From the NCBI RefSeq assembly GCF_021390335.1, contig NZ_JAJUXK010000004.1:248001-312000 (forward strand): 64,000 nucleotides of DNA, given 5' to 3'. The stretch comes from Dyadobacter sp. CY343. GTDB taxonomy: Bacteria > Bacteroidota > Bacteroidia > Cytophagales > Spirosomataceae. Each line of letters begins with the position of its first letter. The first letter of the stretch is position 1. The position numbers and the translations under genes are program-made. The notes beneath the pieces were generated by a model that was not told the DNA's origin, made no database searches, and was given only the letters and a program-made list of their open reading frames with translations. Positions 30,592 to 39,876 of the stretch are shown in pieces.

Positions 30592-31338
30592 CTATGTTAA
30601 CATACCACCATCAACCTGAATCACCTGGCCGGTAATGTACCTGGACAGATCTGAGGCCAGAAATACGCAGGCGTCAGCCACTTCCTCGGGCTGCCCGCCC
30701 CGCTTCATAGGGATCGATTGCTTCCATTCTTCCACTGCTTTCGACTCCACCGCGCCGGTCATTTCAGTTTCAATAAACCCGGGAGCTACTGCATTGGACC
30801 TGATATTCCGTGAGCCCAGTTCAAGCGCGATAGATTTGGTAAAACCGATAATACCTGCCTTGGAAGCCGCATAGTTGGATTGACCCGCATTTCCACTGAT
30901 CCCAACTACGGAAGTGATATTGATAATTGACCCGCTTTTTGCACGGATCATACTTTTGGTAGCCGCCTTAGTTAGATTGAAGACAGATTTAAGGTTGATT
31001 CTGATTACCGTATCCCACTGCTCCTCGCTCATGCGCATCAACAATCCGTCTTTGGTAACCCCGGCATTATTAATCAGGACATCGAGCTTTCCGAAATCGG
31101 CGACTACATCGGTTACAAGCTGGTCAGCAGCCTGAAAATCAGACGCATCGGAACGGTAACCCTTTGCTTTTACACCAAAAGCTTCGAGCTCTTTGGTCAG
31201 CGCTTCGCCTTTTTCAACACTGGATAGGTAAGTAAATGCAACATCAGCTCCCTCCTGAGCCAGTCTCAAAGCAATGGCACGACCAATTCCTCGGGAAGCT
31301 CCGGTCACTAATGCAACCTTGTTTTCTACTATTTTCAT
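30592..31338 (-). CDS. fabG: 3-oxoacyl-[acyl-carrier-protein] reductase
   Basis: A 248-residue classical SDR that reduces 3-ketoacyl-ACP with NADPH in fatty acid elongation. The cofactor motif TGASRGIG is at 12-19, NNAG at 90-93, and the catalytic triad is Ser143, Tyr156, Lys160 (QSNYAASKAG). The C-terminus ITGQVIQVDGGMLT is the standard FabG ending. No other fab genes are nearby. A TATTTTTG -7-like element lies at 31377-31384. Confidence 0.93.
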   Translation of the reverse strand: MKIVENKVALVTGASRGIGRAIALRLAQEGADVAFTYLSSVEKGEALTKELEAFGVKAKGYRSDASDFQAADQLVTDVVADFGKLDVLINNAGVTKDGLLMRMSEEQWDTVIRINLKSVFNLTKAATKSMIRAKSGSIINITSVVGISGNAGQSNYAASKAGIIGFTKSIALELGSRNIRSNAVAPGFIETEMTGAVESKAVEEWKQSIPMKRGGQPEEVADACVFLASDLSRYITGQVIQVDGGMLT

Positions 31339-31376
31339 AGATGATTTATAAATCTGTCAAAAAGAATAATGGTTGG

Positions 31377-31384
31377 CAAAAATA
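31377..31384 (-). promoter_or_regulatory. -7 promoter element for fabG
   Basis: TATTTTTG on the minus strand fits TAnnTTTG, 39 bases upstream of the fabG start. No clear TTTG appears at the -33 distance. Confidence 0.45.
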
Positions 31385-31529
31385 GGGTTTTAGATATTAC
31401 TAAGTGAAAACCGCAGCTATTTTACTGAGAAAGCCAGGCATTGGACCGGCCGGGAACGACTATTTTCAAACCTTCTGAAATGGATAGCTGTTGTCTTTTC
31501 ACAGTAATTAATTATTAAAAACTTCAACC

Positions 31530-32243
31530 ATGTCAGAATCATCAAAAACTGCACTGATCACCGGCGGCTCAAAAGGAATAGGCTTCGGGATCGCTCAGGT
31601 ACTTATTAAAGAAGGAATCAGGGTGGCCATAACCAGCCGCTCAAAAGAAAACGCAGACCAGGCTGCCGCCGAGCTGAACAAGATCAGCGAAGGTTTCGCG
31701 ATCGGGATAGAATCGGATGTAAGAAGCTATGAATCGCAGCAAAAAGCGGTACAAACTGTGCTGGACCAATGGGGCCAGCTCGACTACTTCATCGCCAATG
31801 CCGGTGTAGGGCACTTTGCGCCAATTGAAGAACTTACCCCAGAGCAGTGGCAGGAAACGATTGATATCAACCTGACCGGTGTGTTTTTCAGTGCAAAAGC
31901 TTCACTAGCCGCATTAACGAGCACAAAAGGCTATTTTATTTCAATCGCGAGTTTGGCGGGTACCAACTTTTTTGAGAATGGAACAGCCTATAACGCAAGC
32001 AAATTTGGATTGGTAGGTTTCTCTCAGGCAATGATGCTGGACGTCAGAAAAGCGGGGATCAGAGTTACTACCATTATGCCGGGCTCGGTGGCGAGTGAGT
32101 TTAATAATCACCAGCCCTCTGAAAAAGATGCTTGGAAGATCCAGCCTGAGGATATCGGACAAATCATTTCCGATCTGATCAAATTGCCTGCAAGAACATT
32201 GCCGAGCAAAATTGAGGTGAGGCCGTCGATGCCTTCGAAGTAG
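31530..32243 (+). CDS. Short-chain dehydrogenase/reductase
   Basis: 237 residues, classical SDR. The cofactor motif TGGSKGIG is at 11-18, NAG at 90-92, and the triad is Ser141, Tyr154, Lys158 (TAYNASKFG). It resembles 3-ketoacyl reductase-like SDRs and sepiapterin-type reductases but lacks the FabG C-terminal QVDGG signature, so the substrate is unknown. It ends one base before the convergent membrane protein gene. Its start lies 191 bases from divergent fabG. Confidence 0.85.
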   Translation: MSESSKTALITGGSKGIGFGIAQVLIKEGIRVAITSRSKENADQAAAELNKISEGFAIGIESDVRSYESQQKAVQTVLDQWGQLDYFIANAGVGHFAPIEELTPEQWQETIDINLTGVFFSAKASLAALTSTKGYFISIASLAGTNFFENGTAYNASKFGLVGFSQAMMLDVRKAGIRVTTIMPGSVASEFNNHQPSEKDAWKIQPEDIGQIISDLIKLPARTLPSKIEVRPSMPSK

Positions 32244-32244
32244 G

Positions 32245-33315
32245 TCAGATTTTATACCATTTCGGATAAATCCAAACCGAGAACAGCATTCCGCCAGCGA
32301 TTAAAAGCAGCAGCGGAATTTTATACAAAATCAATAAGGTCAGCCCGACGAATCCAAAGAGAAATACTTTCAGCGGATCTTCGGGCAGACCTTCTTTTTT
32401 GTAAAAAAACAGATGTATTATTGTTAAAATCGTCAGTCCCAGTAAGTACAGCTGGATCATTTCACTTACACTTAAAGCCGCATTCCGGATTGCTACAAGT
32501 GTTTCCGGCAAAATGATAATGGCATGAAACGCGACGATGCGCATAAACCTCCGCAAGGACGAAACCGGCATGCAGCGCCCCCAAAGGCACACTTCACTTT
32601 CCCATTTATAAAATTCCAGCGAGATCCCGAAGTTTAAAAGATAAGCCAGCGACAATCCGATACCCGGCAGCCGGAGATCGTAAATGTCAGTTGAATAGTA
32701 CAGCATCGTGCCCGTAGCCACCAATACCGGCCCCAGTTTTCCTACCAGTAAGGTAATACCCCGCTCCCGGAACAGCCATTCAAACGACCAGTAGAGCCAG
32801 GAAGCGGGTCTGGGAAAAGGCCACTTAACACCCCCTACCCCTGATTTCATCACATAATTGACCGGATTTCGCAGCTGCCATTCCGCGACGCACAAGAGCA
32901 AAACAGTCAGCAACAGGTAGTAAATGAATATGGGCCAAATATTACGGGTAACTTTCTCAGATATCGCGATGAAAGTCAGATAAATACCATAATACAGAAT
33001 GGGCTGCAAAAAAGCGAAACCCAAAAAGGAGAGTCTTTTAACCCGCATCAATGCAGGCCAGAGGCGCGCTTCATAGATGAATGTGTATTCAGGCAGTTTC
33101 CAGAGCTGAGACAAAAATTGCGCGCACAATAATGTATAAACCAGCCAGATGCACAGCAAATACAACATTCCATAAGAGCCGGTCAGAAAAAACAGGGCGA
33201 ATGCGCGGTGCTCGGCGCCTCCCAGGAAACCGAACAGGATACCCAGCAAAACCAGGAACATGCCGGCCCGCCGGCTGAAAAATTCGTAGACCGTGGAACT
33301 CAGGAGCATTTTCAT
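32245..33315 (-). CDS. Polytopic membrane protein, probable permease of an ABC transporter
   Basis: 356 residues, dominated by about eight to ten hydrophobic segments with short loops. I do not recognise a named permease family, but the start overlaps the stop of the ABC ATPase gene as ATGA, a strong sign of a shared complex. The sequence is AT-balanced like its neighbours. The likely role is the membrane component of an ABC exporter encoded with the upstream ATPase and glycosyltransferase-like gene; the cargo is unknown. Confidence 0.7.
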   Translation of the reverse strand: MKMLLSSTVYEFFSRRAGMFLVLLGILFGFLGGAEHRAFALFFLTGSYGMLYLLCIWLVYTLLCAQFLSQLWKLPEYTFIYEARLWPALMRVKRLSFLGFAFLQPILYYGIYLTFIAISEKVTRNIWPIFIYYLLLTVLLLCVAEWQLRNPVNYVMKSGVGGVKWPFPRPASWLYWSFEWLFRERGITLLVGKLGPVLVATGTMLYYSTDIYDLRLPGIGLSLAYLLNFGISLEFYKWESEVCLWGRCMPVSSLRRFMRIVAFHAIIILPETLVAIRNAALSVSEMIQLYLLGLTILTIIHLFFYKKEGLPEDPLKVFLFGFVGLTLLILYKIPLLLLIAGGMLFSVWIYPKWYKI

Positions 33316-33950
33316 GAAAGAAAAAGCGGAACCAGTGTCTTATCGCGCAATGCAAAGCTTTGCGTGATTTCCAGACCCTCCTGCTGAAAAGGCTGGTGCG
33401 ACGAAAGCAAAAATGTTACTCCGGCAGCATGATAAGTCCTGATTATACCGAACAATGCTGCCCGCGCGTGTTTGTCAATCGTAATCAGCGGCTCGTCGAG
33501 GATAATGATCTTTGGATTTCCCAGAAAAGCGACCGCCAGCGAAACCTTCTTGACCATTCCACTGGAACAGCTGCCAAAAGTATTTTTCAAATAATTGATA
33601 CCTAATTGGGAAATCAGCTCTTCCGCCTGTCCTTTGGGTGCTCGCTTGGCTTCGGCGACAAATCTGATCAGATCTTCCGGCGTCAAAAAAGAAGGATACA
33701 ATGGTTCCGCTTCACCTAGATTCAACTTCAACCGGTAACCGACCGGATGTTTTTTCAGATCAAATTGCCTATCGATCACTACCGAGCCTGTGAAAGGCAG
33801 CATACCAGATAATGTCCTGAAAAGCGTCGACTTACCCGCGCCATTTTCGCCCTGGATCCAGTAAATCCCGTGATGAATATGAAAATGTGGGATTGCAAGA
33901 ATTTCCAGATCACCGTATCGCTGGTGAAGTTCGCGGATTTCCAGAACCAT
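33312..33950 (-). CDS. ABC transporter ATP-binding protein
   Basis: 212 residues, a compact ABC ATPase. Walker A is GENGAGKST (34-42), the signature loop reads CSSGMVKKVSLA (an LSGGQ variant) and Walker B is IIILDEP, followed by a Ser-His-Gln switch region (LLSSHQPF). The short length and variant signature are typical of small exporter ATPases of Bacteroidota. It begins directly after the stop of the glycosyltransferase-like gene and overlaps the membrane protein by 4 bases, so the three form one unit. Confidence 0.88.
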   Translation of the reverse strand: MVLEIRELHQRYGDLEILAIPHFHIHHGIYWIQGENGAGKSTLFRTLSGMLPFTGSVVIDRQFDLKKHPVGYRLKLNLGEAEPLYPSFLTPEDLIRFVAEAKRAPKGQAEELISQLGINYLKNTFGSCSSGMVKKVSLAVAFLGNPKIIILDEPLITIDKHARAALFGIIRTYHAAGVTFLLSSHQPFQQEGLEITQSFALRDKTLVPLFLS

Positions 33951-34865
33951 TTACAGTTGGGGTTGAAATGACTTGGTCTTGGGATCATAACCGAACTCAT
34001 CGATCAGCTGCTGCAAGGCTACCGACTCTTCATATTTGTAAAGATCTTTGTCAAAAAGCGCATTGTGACCAGCGTTTTTCAGACTGATCCAACTGTGCGT
34101 TGCGTAAGGATCGTAATCAAAATGCACAAATGAATGGCCCAGGTTATTCATATCCGCAAACCATTTTACACCCACATCAAGCCTGTCGTAACTTCCAAAT
34201 GCAGAGCCTTTTCCGACGGGCAATGTATCTTTTCTGGTCTTTTCAAGATCAATCATCGCAACATATTCGTTCAACCGGCATTCGGGAAGCGGCCAGGGCG
34301 CTGCCGGGTCCACTACTTCCGTATACGTCGAGGTGCGTGCCTGTGGATATTCCGCCGAAATTTTCATCAGCTCCTCATAACCGGGTTTATATTGCGTATA
34401 GACCTCCGAGTGGCACAAGCCGGCAGCAAATGCCGGACAGACCCAGCACTGTCCGATCCTGCCGATACCCGAAGCCGAGCCAATCCCTTCGAGATATTCT
34501 TTCACAAGATCCTCTTTGAAATAAACATCGTTATGGATTACCAGCAGGTATTTTCGCTTGGATTTCTCCCACGCATACTGGTACCGGATCGCGCGCCGGA
34601 ACCATTTGAATTTGAGCAAAAAATCAAACTTCAGATTTTTCGTCCACAGCCAGAAACTGGGTTTATAATAGATTATTTTGTTGCCGAAATGATTGAAAAT
34701 GAACCGGAAATTAGAAGGTTCCGGTTGTTTGGCCTCTTCAACGAAATAGATCTTATTGATCCACTGCCCGGAGGTTTTCATCAAAGTAAGCAGGGTAATG
34801 GCAGTCTGATAAGGTTTGCCGTAAGCATTGATCGCAACGTCGACAATAGCTTTTTGTGGAGTCAT
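33951..34865 (-). CDS. Glycosyltransferase-like (GT-A fold) protein, unassigned
   Basis: 304 residues from the ATG at 34865 (MTPQKAIVDVAINAYGK); a TTG three codons earlier is ignored. The opening beta-strand VDVAINAYGKPYQTAITLLTL and the later VIHNDVYFKEDLV (about 109-121) are arranged as in nucleotide-sugar glycosyltransferases, where HND-type acidic residues would bind the metal. Aromatic-rich segments lie between. I cannot name the family. Its stop abuts the start of the ABC ATPase, suggesting that its product, perhaps a glycolipid or glycoconjugate, is handled by the transporter (inference). Confidence 0.6.
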   Translation of the reverse strand: MTPQKAIVDVAINAYGKPYQTAITLLTLMKTSGQWINKIYFVEEAKQPEPSNFRFIFNHFGNKIIYYKPSFWLWTKNLKFDFLLKFKWFRRAIRYQYAWEKSKRKYLLVIHNDVYFKEDLVKEYLEGIGSASGIGRIGQCWVCPAFAAGLCHSEVYTQYKPGYEELMKISAEYPQARTSTYTEVVDPAAPWPLPECRLNEYVAMIDLEKTRKDTLPVGKGSAFGSYDRLDVGVKWFADMNNLGHSFVHFDYDPYATHSWISLKNAGHNALFDKDLYKYEESVALQQLIDEFGYDPKTKSFQPQL

Positions 34866-35016
34866 AGGAAACAATGCTTATTTTTTATTGAATATAGAAC
34901 ATGGCTACTATTCTAACTGAAAAGTTCGAATTTCAGTGAAATCGACTTACAAACAAAATTGCCGGCGCACGATTAATTGTGCGGTATGAGATCGGGACGA
35001 AATTTTCGTATTTTCA

Positions 35017-35047
35017 TTTGTCGGGATAGCCCTGCCGACTATATTTG
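35017..35047 (+). promoter_or_regulatory. Bacteroidota-type promoter for the glycosylasparaginase gene
   Basis: TTTG (35017-35020) and TATATTTG (35040-35047) are separated by 19 bases, a full -33/-7 match. The predicted start is near 35055, giving a leader of about 60 bases. Confidence 0.75.
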
Positions 35048-35113
35048 AAAAATTTTAATTTAATTGTAGGGTATTTTTAAAAATATTAGAAACTCTTCCC
35101 GAACACCTGACCT

Positions 35114-36148
35114 ATGAAATCCAACCGCAGATCTTTCCTCCGTTTATCAGCCTTTGCATTGCCTTTTACAAAAGTGAATGAATTATTTGCGAAAACACCG
35201 GTCGTTAATATGCCGCTGGTGATCTCGACCTGGGATAGCGGCCAGATCGCGAACGGAGGTGCGTGGCCGATATTGGAAAAAGGCGGAAAAGCATTGGATG
35301 CAGTAGAACAGGCGGCTATTGCGATGGAAAATGAAGTGAACTGCTGCGTGGGACTTGGCGGAAATCCTGACCGCGACGGGCACGTGACACTGGATGCCTG
35401 CATTATGGACGATAAGTTCAATTGCGGCTCGGTAGCATTTGTTGAGCGCGTGAAACACCCGGCTTCACTTGCGAGAAAGCTGATGGAAAACACGCCGCAC
35501 GTATTTATGGCGGGAGAAGGTGCGCAGCAGTTTGCAGTAGCGAGCGGGATGAAGCTGGAATCTGGTGAATTGTCGCCCGACGCCGAAAAAGCTTATAAAG
35601 AATGGCTGAAAAAGGCTGAATACAAGCCGATTATCAATATTGAACACCAGCAATCTAAACCAAAAGGCCACGGACCATTTGCGCCGAGCCACTTTGACGA
35701 CGGTTCTGTGAACCACGATACAATGGGAACACTGGCATTGGACTCGTCGGGTAACCTGTCGGGAATGTGTACTACCAGCGGAATGGGTTTTAAAATGCGC
35801 GGGCGGATAGGCGATTCACCCATTATCGGTTCGGGATTGTACGTTGATAATGAAGTAGGTGCAGCGACGGGCTCGGGACAGGGAGAAGAAGTGATACGCG
35901 TTTGCGGCACACATACTATTGTGGAGCTGATGCGAAACGGCGCGTCGCCGACCGAAGCCTGCAAAAAAACCATCGAGCGTATTGTAAAGATCAATCCTGA
36001 AAAGGCAAAAAGTTTTCAGGTAGGTTTCATCGCGATCAGCAAAAACGGAGAAGTGGGCGCCTATTCTCTGCAAAAAGGTTTCAACTACACGGTAACAGAT
36101 AAGTCTGGAAAAGCGCGGGTGATTAATGCAAAGAGCCATTTCTCCTGA
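35114..36148 (+). CDS. N4-(beta-N-acetylglucosaminyl)-L-asparaginase (glycosylasparaginase)
   Basis: A 344-residue Ntn hydrolase that cuts the bond between GlcNAc and asparagine in N-glycoproteins. The N-terminus MKSNRRSFLRLSAFALPF is a Tat-like signal. The self-cleavage site and new N-terminal nucleophile is Thr203 in NHDTMGTLALD. Substrate-binding residues lie in GRIGDSPIIGSGLYVDNEVGAATGSGQGE-type sequence after residue 235. Length matches the bacterial enzyme. A full promoter precedes it and the GH29 fucosidase follows after 54 bases, so both probably share a transcript dedicated to glycoprotein glycan removal (inference). Confidence 0.92.
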   Translation: MKSNRRSFLRLSAFALPFTKVNELFAKTPVVNMPLVISTWDSGQIANGGAWPILEKGGKALDAVEQAAIAMENEVNCCVGLGGNPDRDGHVTLDACIMDDKFNCGSVAFVERVKHPASLARKLMENTPHVFMAGEGAQQFAVASGMKLESGELSPDAEKAYKEWLKKAEYKPIINIEHQQSKPKGHGPFAPSHFDDGSVNHDTMGTLALDSSGNLSGMCTTSGMGFKMRGRIGDSPIIGSGLYVDNEVGAATGSGQGEEVIRVCGTHTIVELMRNGASPTEACKKTIERIVKINPEKAKSFQVGFIAISKNGEVGAYSLQKGFNYTVTDKSGKARVINAKSHFS

Positions 36149-36202
36149 TCCGTACAGATTTTCACAGACTAACATATTAGTAATCCATTACTTTTTCCTG
36201 AA

Positions 36203-37624
36203 ATGAATTTAAAGTCAAAAGCATTACTGCTCGCGGTTTTGCTAGCAGGTAATTTTTCGTTCGCACAGCAGCATTCCGAGCAGGACCATTCCAAATATGT
36301 AGCACCGACTGACCCGCTGGTGCAGCAAAAGCTCGCAAAATGGCAGGATGTTAAGTTTGGTTTGTTAATGCACTGGGGCACGTATAGCCAGTGGGGAATC
36401 GTGGAATCGTGGTCACTTTGCCCGGAGGATGAAGGCTGGTGTGAACGCCGCGGACCGCATTCGCACGATTGGTACGAATACAAAAAAGCTTACGAAGAGA
36501 TACCGAAAACTTTCAACCCTGTCAAATTCAACCCGGAACGCTGGGCGCAGGCGGCCAAGAATGCGGGAATGAAATATGTGGTTTTTACCACCAAACATCA
36601 TGACGGTTTCGCAATGTTCGATTCCAAATACACGGATTACAAGATCACGAACACGCCATTTAAATCGAACCCGAAAAGCAATGTGACCAAGGAAGTGCTC
36701 TCTGCCTTCCGCAACCAGGGTTTTATGACAGGTACTTATTTTTCAAAGCCCGACTGGAATACGGAATTTTACTGGTGGAAATATTTCCCCCCGAAAGACC
36801 GGAATGCTTCTTACGATCCTAAAAAGCGTCCCGAGCTTTGGAACAAGTTCAAAGATTTCACCTATAATCAGATCGAAGAGTTGATGTCGGATTACGGCTC
36901 CGTCGACATTCTGTGGCTCGACGGTGGCTGGGTGCGTCCATTGAATACAATTGATCCGAATATCAGCTGGCAGAAAAGCATACCTTACGAGCAGGATATC
37001 GATATGGCGCGGATCGCTAAAATGGCAAGATCGCATCAGCCGGGGCTGCTTGTCGTCGACAGAACGGTTACGGGTGAATTTGAAAACTATGTAACACCCG
37101 AGCAGTCGATCCCCGACCACTATATGTCGATACCCTGGGAATCGTGCATGACAATGGGCGATTCGTGGTCCTACATTCCGAAAGAGAATTTTAAATCAAC
37201 CCGAAAGCTGGTGCATACGCTGGTTGATATTGTGGCAAAAGGCGGTAACCTGCTGCTGAATGTAGCGCCGGGACCCGACGGAGAGTGGCACGAAGAGGCT
37301 TACACCCGGCTGGAAGAAATAGGAAAATGGATGAATGTAAACGGCGTGGGCATTTACGAAACCAAGCCGCTCGCTCCTTACCGGCAGAGCAAATGGGCAT
37401 ACACTAAAAAAGGAAACACGACCTACGCATTCTATTTGGCAGAAGCCGGCGAAAAGCTTGGTATCAGTATGAAACCGGAAGGATTGACCATTGGACCAAA
37501 TGCCAAGATCACATTCGCAGGAAACAAAAAAGCACTAAAAATCAAAGAGGGAGCGATTCAGATTCCCGCAAAAATCGCTGCTGAAATCGGGGCGCAGCCG
37601 GCTTATTTGTTTGTTATTGATTAG
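36203..37624 (+). CDS. Alpha-L-fucosidase, GH29 (type A-like)
   Basis: A 473-residue secreted glycoside hydrolase. A signal peptide ends after FSFAQ (about residue 21). The fucose-binding FGLLMHWGTYSQWG is at about 52-65, TTKHHDGFAMF at about 129-139, and the catalytic nucleophile is Asp240 in VDILWLDGGW. A C-terminal beta-sandwich follows. It releases alpha-linked L-fucose, including core or antennary fucose of glycans. Its stop overlaps the convergent RelE-like toxin gene by 4 bases. It is probably co-transcribed with glycosylasparaginase. Confidence 0.93.
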   Translation: MNLKSKALLLAVLLAGNFSFAQQHSEQDHSKYVAPTDPLVQQKLAKWQDVKFGLLMHWGTYSQWGIVESWSLCPEDEGWCERRGPHSHDWYEYKKAYEEIPKTFNPVKFNPERWAQAAKNAGMKYVVFTTKHHDGFAMFDSKYTDYKITNTPFKSNPKSNVTKEVLSAFRNQGFMTGTYFSKPDWNTEFYWWKYFPPKDRNASYDPKKRPELWNKFKDFTYNQIEELMSDYGSVDILWLDGGWVRPLNTIDPNISWQKSIPYEQDIDMARIAKMARSHQPGLLVVDRTVTGEFENYVTPEQSIPDHYMSIPWESCMTMGDSWSYIPKENFKSTRKLVHTLVDIVAKGGNLLLNVAPGPDGEWHEEAYTRLEEIGKWMNVNGVGIYETKPLAPYRQSKWAYTKKGNTTYAFYLAEAGEKLGISMKPEGLTIGPNAKITFAGNKKALKIKEGAIQIPAKIAAEIGAQPAYLFVID

Positions 37625-37899
37625 GGTTTGGGAGGGAAAAATTTGTACACATTGCCGCGGGCTAAAATCCGCAGCAATGTAACATTAGGATGAATATATT
37701 CAATCCCAATGCGCCAGTTACCGACACGGATTCGATAGTACTGACTTTCCTGACCTGCCAATTTCTTATAGTCAAGGCCGGAGAGTTCGAGAGTTTCAGC
37801 TTCTTTCAATTTCAGAATAACATAAAAAACCCGCTTATGGATATTATTCGGGGCTTTTTCCAAATCTTTTTCGAACCTCCTGTGGTATTCTACTACCAT
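37621..37899 (-). CDS. RelE/ParE-family toxin
   Basis: A 92-residue basic protein of the RelE/ParE fold (EYHRRFEKDLEKAPNNIHKRV at the start; YYRIRVGNWRIGIEY and LRILARGNVYKFFP near the end). RelE-type toxins cleave mRNA on the ribosome; ParE-type ones poison gyrase; the sequence does not settle which. It follows its antitoxin with a 7-base overlap. Its stop overlaps the end of the GH29 fucosidase by 4 bases on the other strand. Confidence 0.85.
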   Translation of the reverse strand: MVVEYHRRFEKDLEKAPNNIHKRVFYVILKLKEAETLELSGLDYKKLAGQESQYYRIRVGNWRIGIEYIHPNVTLLRILARGNVYKFFPPKP

Positions 37900-38180
37900 C
37901 CCATTTTTTTTATGAGATCATCGATTGGATATCGCGGCTCATTGCTCTCAGCACGCATTAGTTCAAGCAGAAGCAAGTCTTCGAGCTTTTCGCTTTCGAT
38001 AATGTCAAGTATTTTTTTCATCTCGTCCGGCGTCCAGTTTCCGCGCTGTTTTTTAACACTGAACGTTGGAGCCGGCATGCCGATTTGTTCTGCCAGATAA
38101 GCATTCTTGAACCCGGATTCATTGATCAAAAGGCTCATGTTTTTTCTCAATTCCATATAATCATCGATAATATTGAACAT
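37893..38180 (-). CDS. XRE-type antitoxin partner
   Basis: 95 residues with a helix-turn-helix (about 20-50, including NAYLAEQIGMPAPTFSVKKQRG) and a leucine-rich, acidic C-terminal helix (EKLEDLLLLELMRA). The order antitoxin-then-toxin and the 7-base overlap mark a type II toxin-antitoxin pair that should repress its own promoter. The start codon is at 38178-38180. Confidence 0.8.
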   Translation of the reverse strand: MFNIIDDYMELRKNMSLLINESGFKNAYLAEQIGMPAPTFSVKKQRGNWTPDEMKKILDIIESEKLEDLLLLELMRAESNEPRYPIDDLIKKMGW

Positions 38181-38371
38181 AGCATGAAGTCATTTGGAAC
38201 GTTGAAGAGTATTCAAAACTAATAATAAAAATTAAGATTTTTGTTATGTAAAACACACGCTGTATCTCTTCATAATTCACCTGAATCAAAAACACAAAAT
38301 CATTAATGTATCTTAAAAAAAACCGATCTTCACTTTTCAATAGATTTGCTACCTCATTCTTTATATTAGAT

Positions 38372-39835
38372 ATGATCAAACCCATAGCCGCACTTTTCTT
38401 CCTTTCGGCACTGAATGCTTTCGCCCAAACTCCCCCAAAACCTTACGGCGCTACTCCTGCTCCAAGGCAGGTACTTTGGCACCAAACTGAGGTTTACGGC
38501 CTGATTCACTTCACTCCTACTACTTTTGAAAACAAGGAATGGGGTTTTGGAGATGCGGATCCGAAGTCATTTAATCCCAGCGATTTCAGTGCAGAACAGA
38601 TCGTACTGGCAGCAAAAGCCGGCGGGTTAAAGGGAATTGTATTGGTAGCCAAACACCACGACGGCTTTGCGCTCTGGCCTACTAAGACCACGGAATACAA
38701 CATTACAAAAAGCCCGTTCCGCGATGGAAAAGGGGATTTGGTAAAAGAGGTAGCCGACGCGACGCGCAAGCACGGACTAAAATTCGGTGTGTACTGCTCG
38801 CCCTGGGACCGTAATAATGCGAAATACGGAACGCCTGAATACCTGGCGATTTACCGCGAGCAACTGCGTGAACTGTATACCAATTACGGAGAACTTTTCA
38901 TGTCGTGGCACGACGGGGCTAACGGAGGCGACGGGTACTACGGCGGTGCGAAGGAAAAACGTTCTATCGACAATACAACTTACTACCAGTGGGACTCTAC
39001 CTGGACAAACCTGACCCGCAAACTACAACCTAATGCCAACATTTTCAGCGATATAGGCTGGGATGTACGCTGGGCAGGAAATGAGGACGGGAGTGTTAAC
39101 GAAACCTCCTGGGCTACTTTAACCCCAAAACCCTCGGAAGGCCAGAATGTAGCTGTACCGGGCCAGGCGAATGCGACTGAAAACCCGGGCGGTACCCGTA
39201 ACGGAAAGTTCTGGATCCCGGCCGAATGCGATGTTCCGCTGCGCAAAGGCTGGTTTTACCACCCGAATGAAAAACCTAAAACGCCCGAAAAGCTATTCGA
39301 TCTCTACCTGAAAAGCGTCGGTCGCGGCGCGGCGCTGGATCTTGGACTCGCGCCGGATACCCGCGGACAATTGCACGCCGACGATGTGGCCGCGTTGAAA
39401 GCATTCGGTGACCACGTAAGCCAGACTTTTGCCACTAACTTGGTCGGCAAGGCTACTTCCAAGGCTGTCAATGTAAGAGGTTACAATTCTATTTACAGTG
39501 CTAAAAATATCCTCGACGGAAAGCCGGAAAGCTACTGGGCGACAGACGATGATTTTAAAACACCCGAGGTGATCATGGACCTGAGCCAACCGATCGTATT
39601 TGACATTATCAGCATTCAGGAATTCATCAAGCTCGGCCAGCGGATCGAGGAATTTGCAGTGGACGCGTGGCAGGATAACAACTGGAAGGAAATTCACAAA
39701 GGTACTAGCGTCGGGGCGAAGAGAATTGTGAAACTGGAAGCGCCGGTCACCACACAGAAGGTTAGATTAAGGATCACGAAATCGCCAGTGAGCATTGCAA
39801 TCAGCGAATTCGGGTTGTATAAAGACTCGGAATAG
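38372..39835 (+). CDS. Alpha-L-fucosidase, GH29 (type B-like) with C-terminal F5/8-type C domain
   Basis: 487 residues from the ATG at 38372, giving the signal peptide MIKPIAALFFLSALNAFAQ; upstream codons to 38306 are not conserved. The catalytic domain has VYGLIHFTP, VAKHHDGFALWP and the nucleophile Asp181 in LFMSWHDGANGG. Residues about 375-487 form a discoidin/F5-8 type C-like carbohydrate-binding module (VNVRGYNSIYSAKNILDGKPESYW). The WHDGANGG form resembles the alpha-1,3/1,4-specific GH29-B group (inference). It ends at a bidirectional terminator. Confidence 0.92.
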   Translation: MIKPIAALFFLSALNAFAQTPPKPYGATPAPRQVLWHQTEVYGLIHFTPTTFENKEWGFGDADPKSFNPSDFSAEQIVLAAKAGGLKGIVLVAKHHDGFALWPTKTTEYNITKSPFRDGKGDLVKEVADATRKHGLKFGVYCSPWDRNNAKYGTPEYLAIYREQLRELYTNYGELFMSWHDGANGGDGYYGGAKEKRSIDNTTYYQWDSTWTNLTRKLQPNANIFSDIGWDVRWAGNEDGSVNETSWATLTPKPSEGQNVAVPGQANATENPGGTRNGKFWIPAECDVPLRKGWFYHPNEKPKTPEKLFDLYLKSVGRGAALDLGLAPDTRGQLHADDVAALKAFGDHVSQTFATNLVGKATSKAVNVRGYNSIYSAKNILDGKPESYWATDDDFKTPEVIMDLSQPIVFDIISIQEFIKLGQRIEEFAVDAWQDNNWKEIHKGTSVGAKRIVKLEAPVTTQKVRLRITKSPVSIAISEFGLYKDSE

Positions 39836-39840
39836 AATTG

Positions 39841-39870
39841 AAAAAGGGTTGTCTTTCGGCAACCCTTTTT
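39841..39870. terminator. Bidirectional intrinsic terminator between GH29-B and GH76 genes
   Basis: Perfect 11-bp stem AAAAAGGGTTG / CAACCCTTTTT with an 8-base loop and runs of A and T on either side. It serves both convergent genes. Confidence 0.85.
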
Positions 39871-39876
39871 TTGCAG

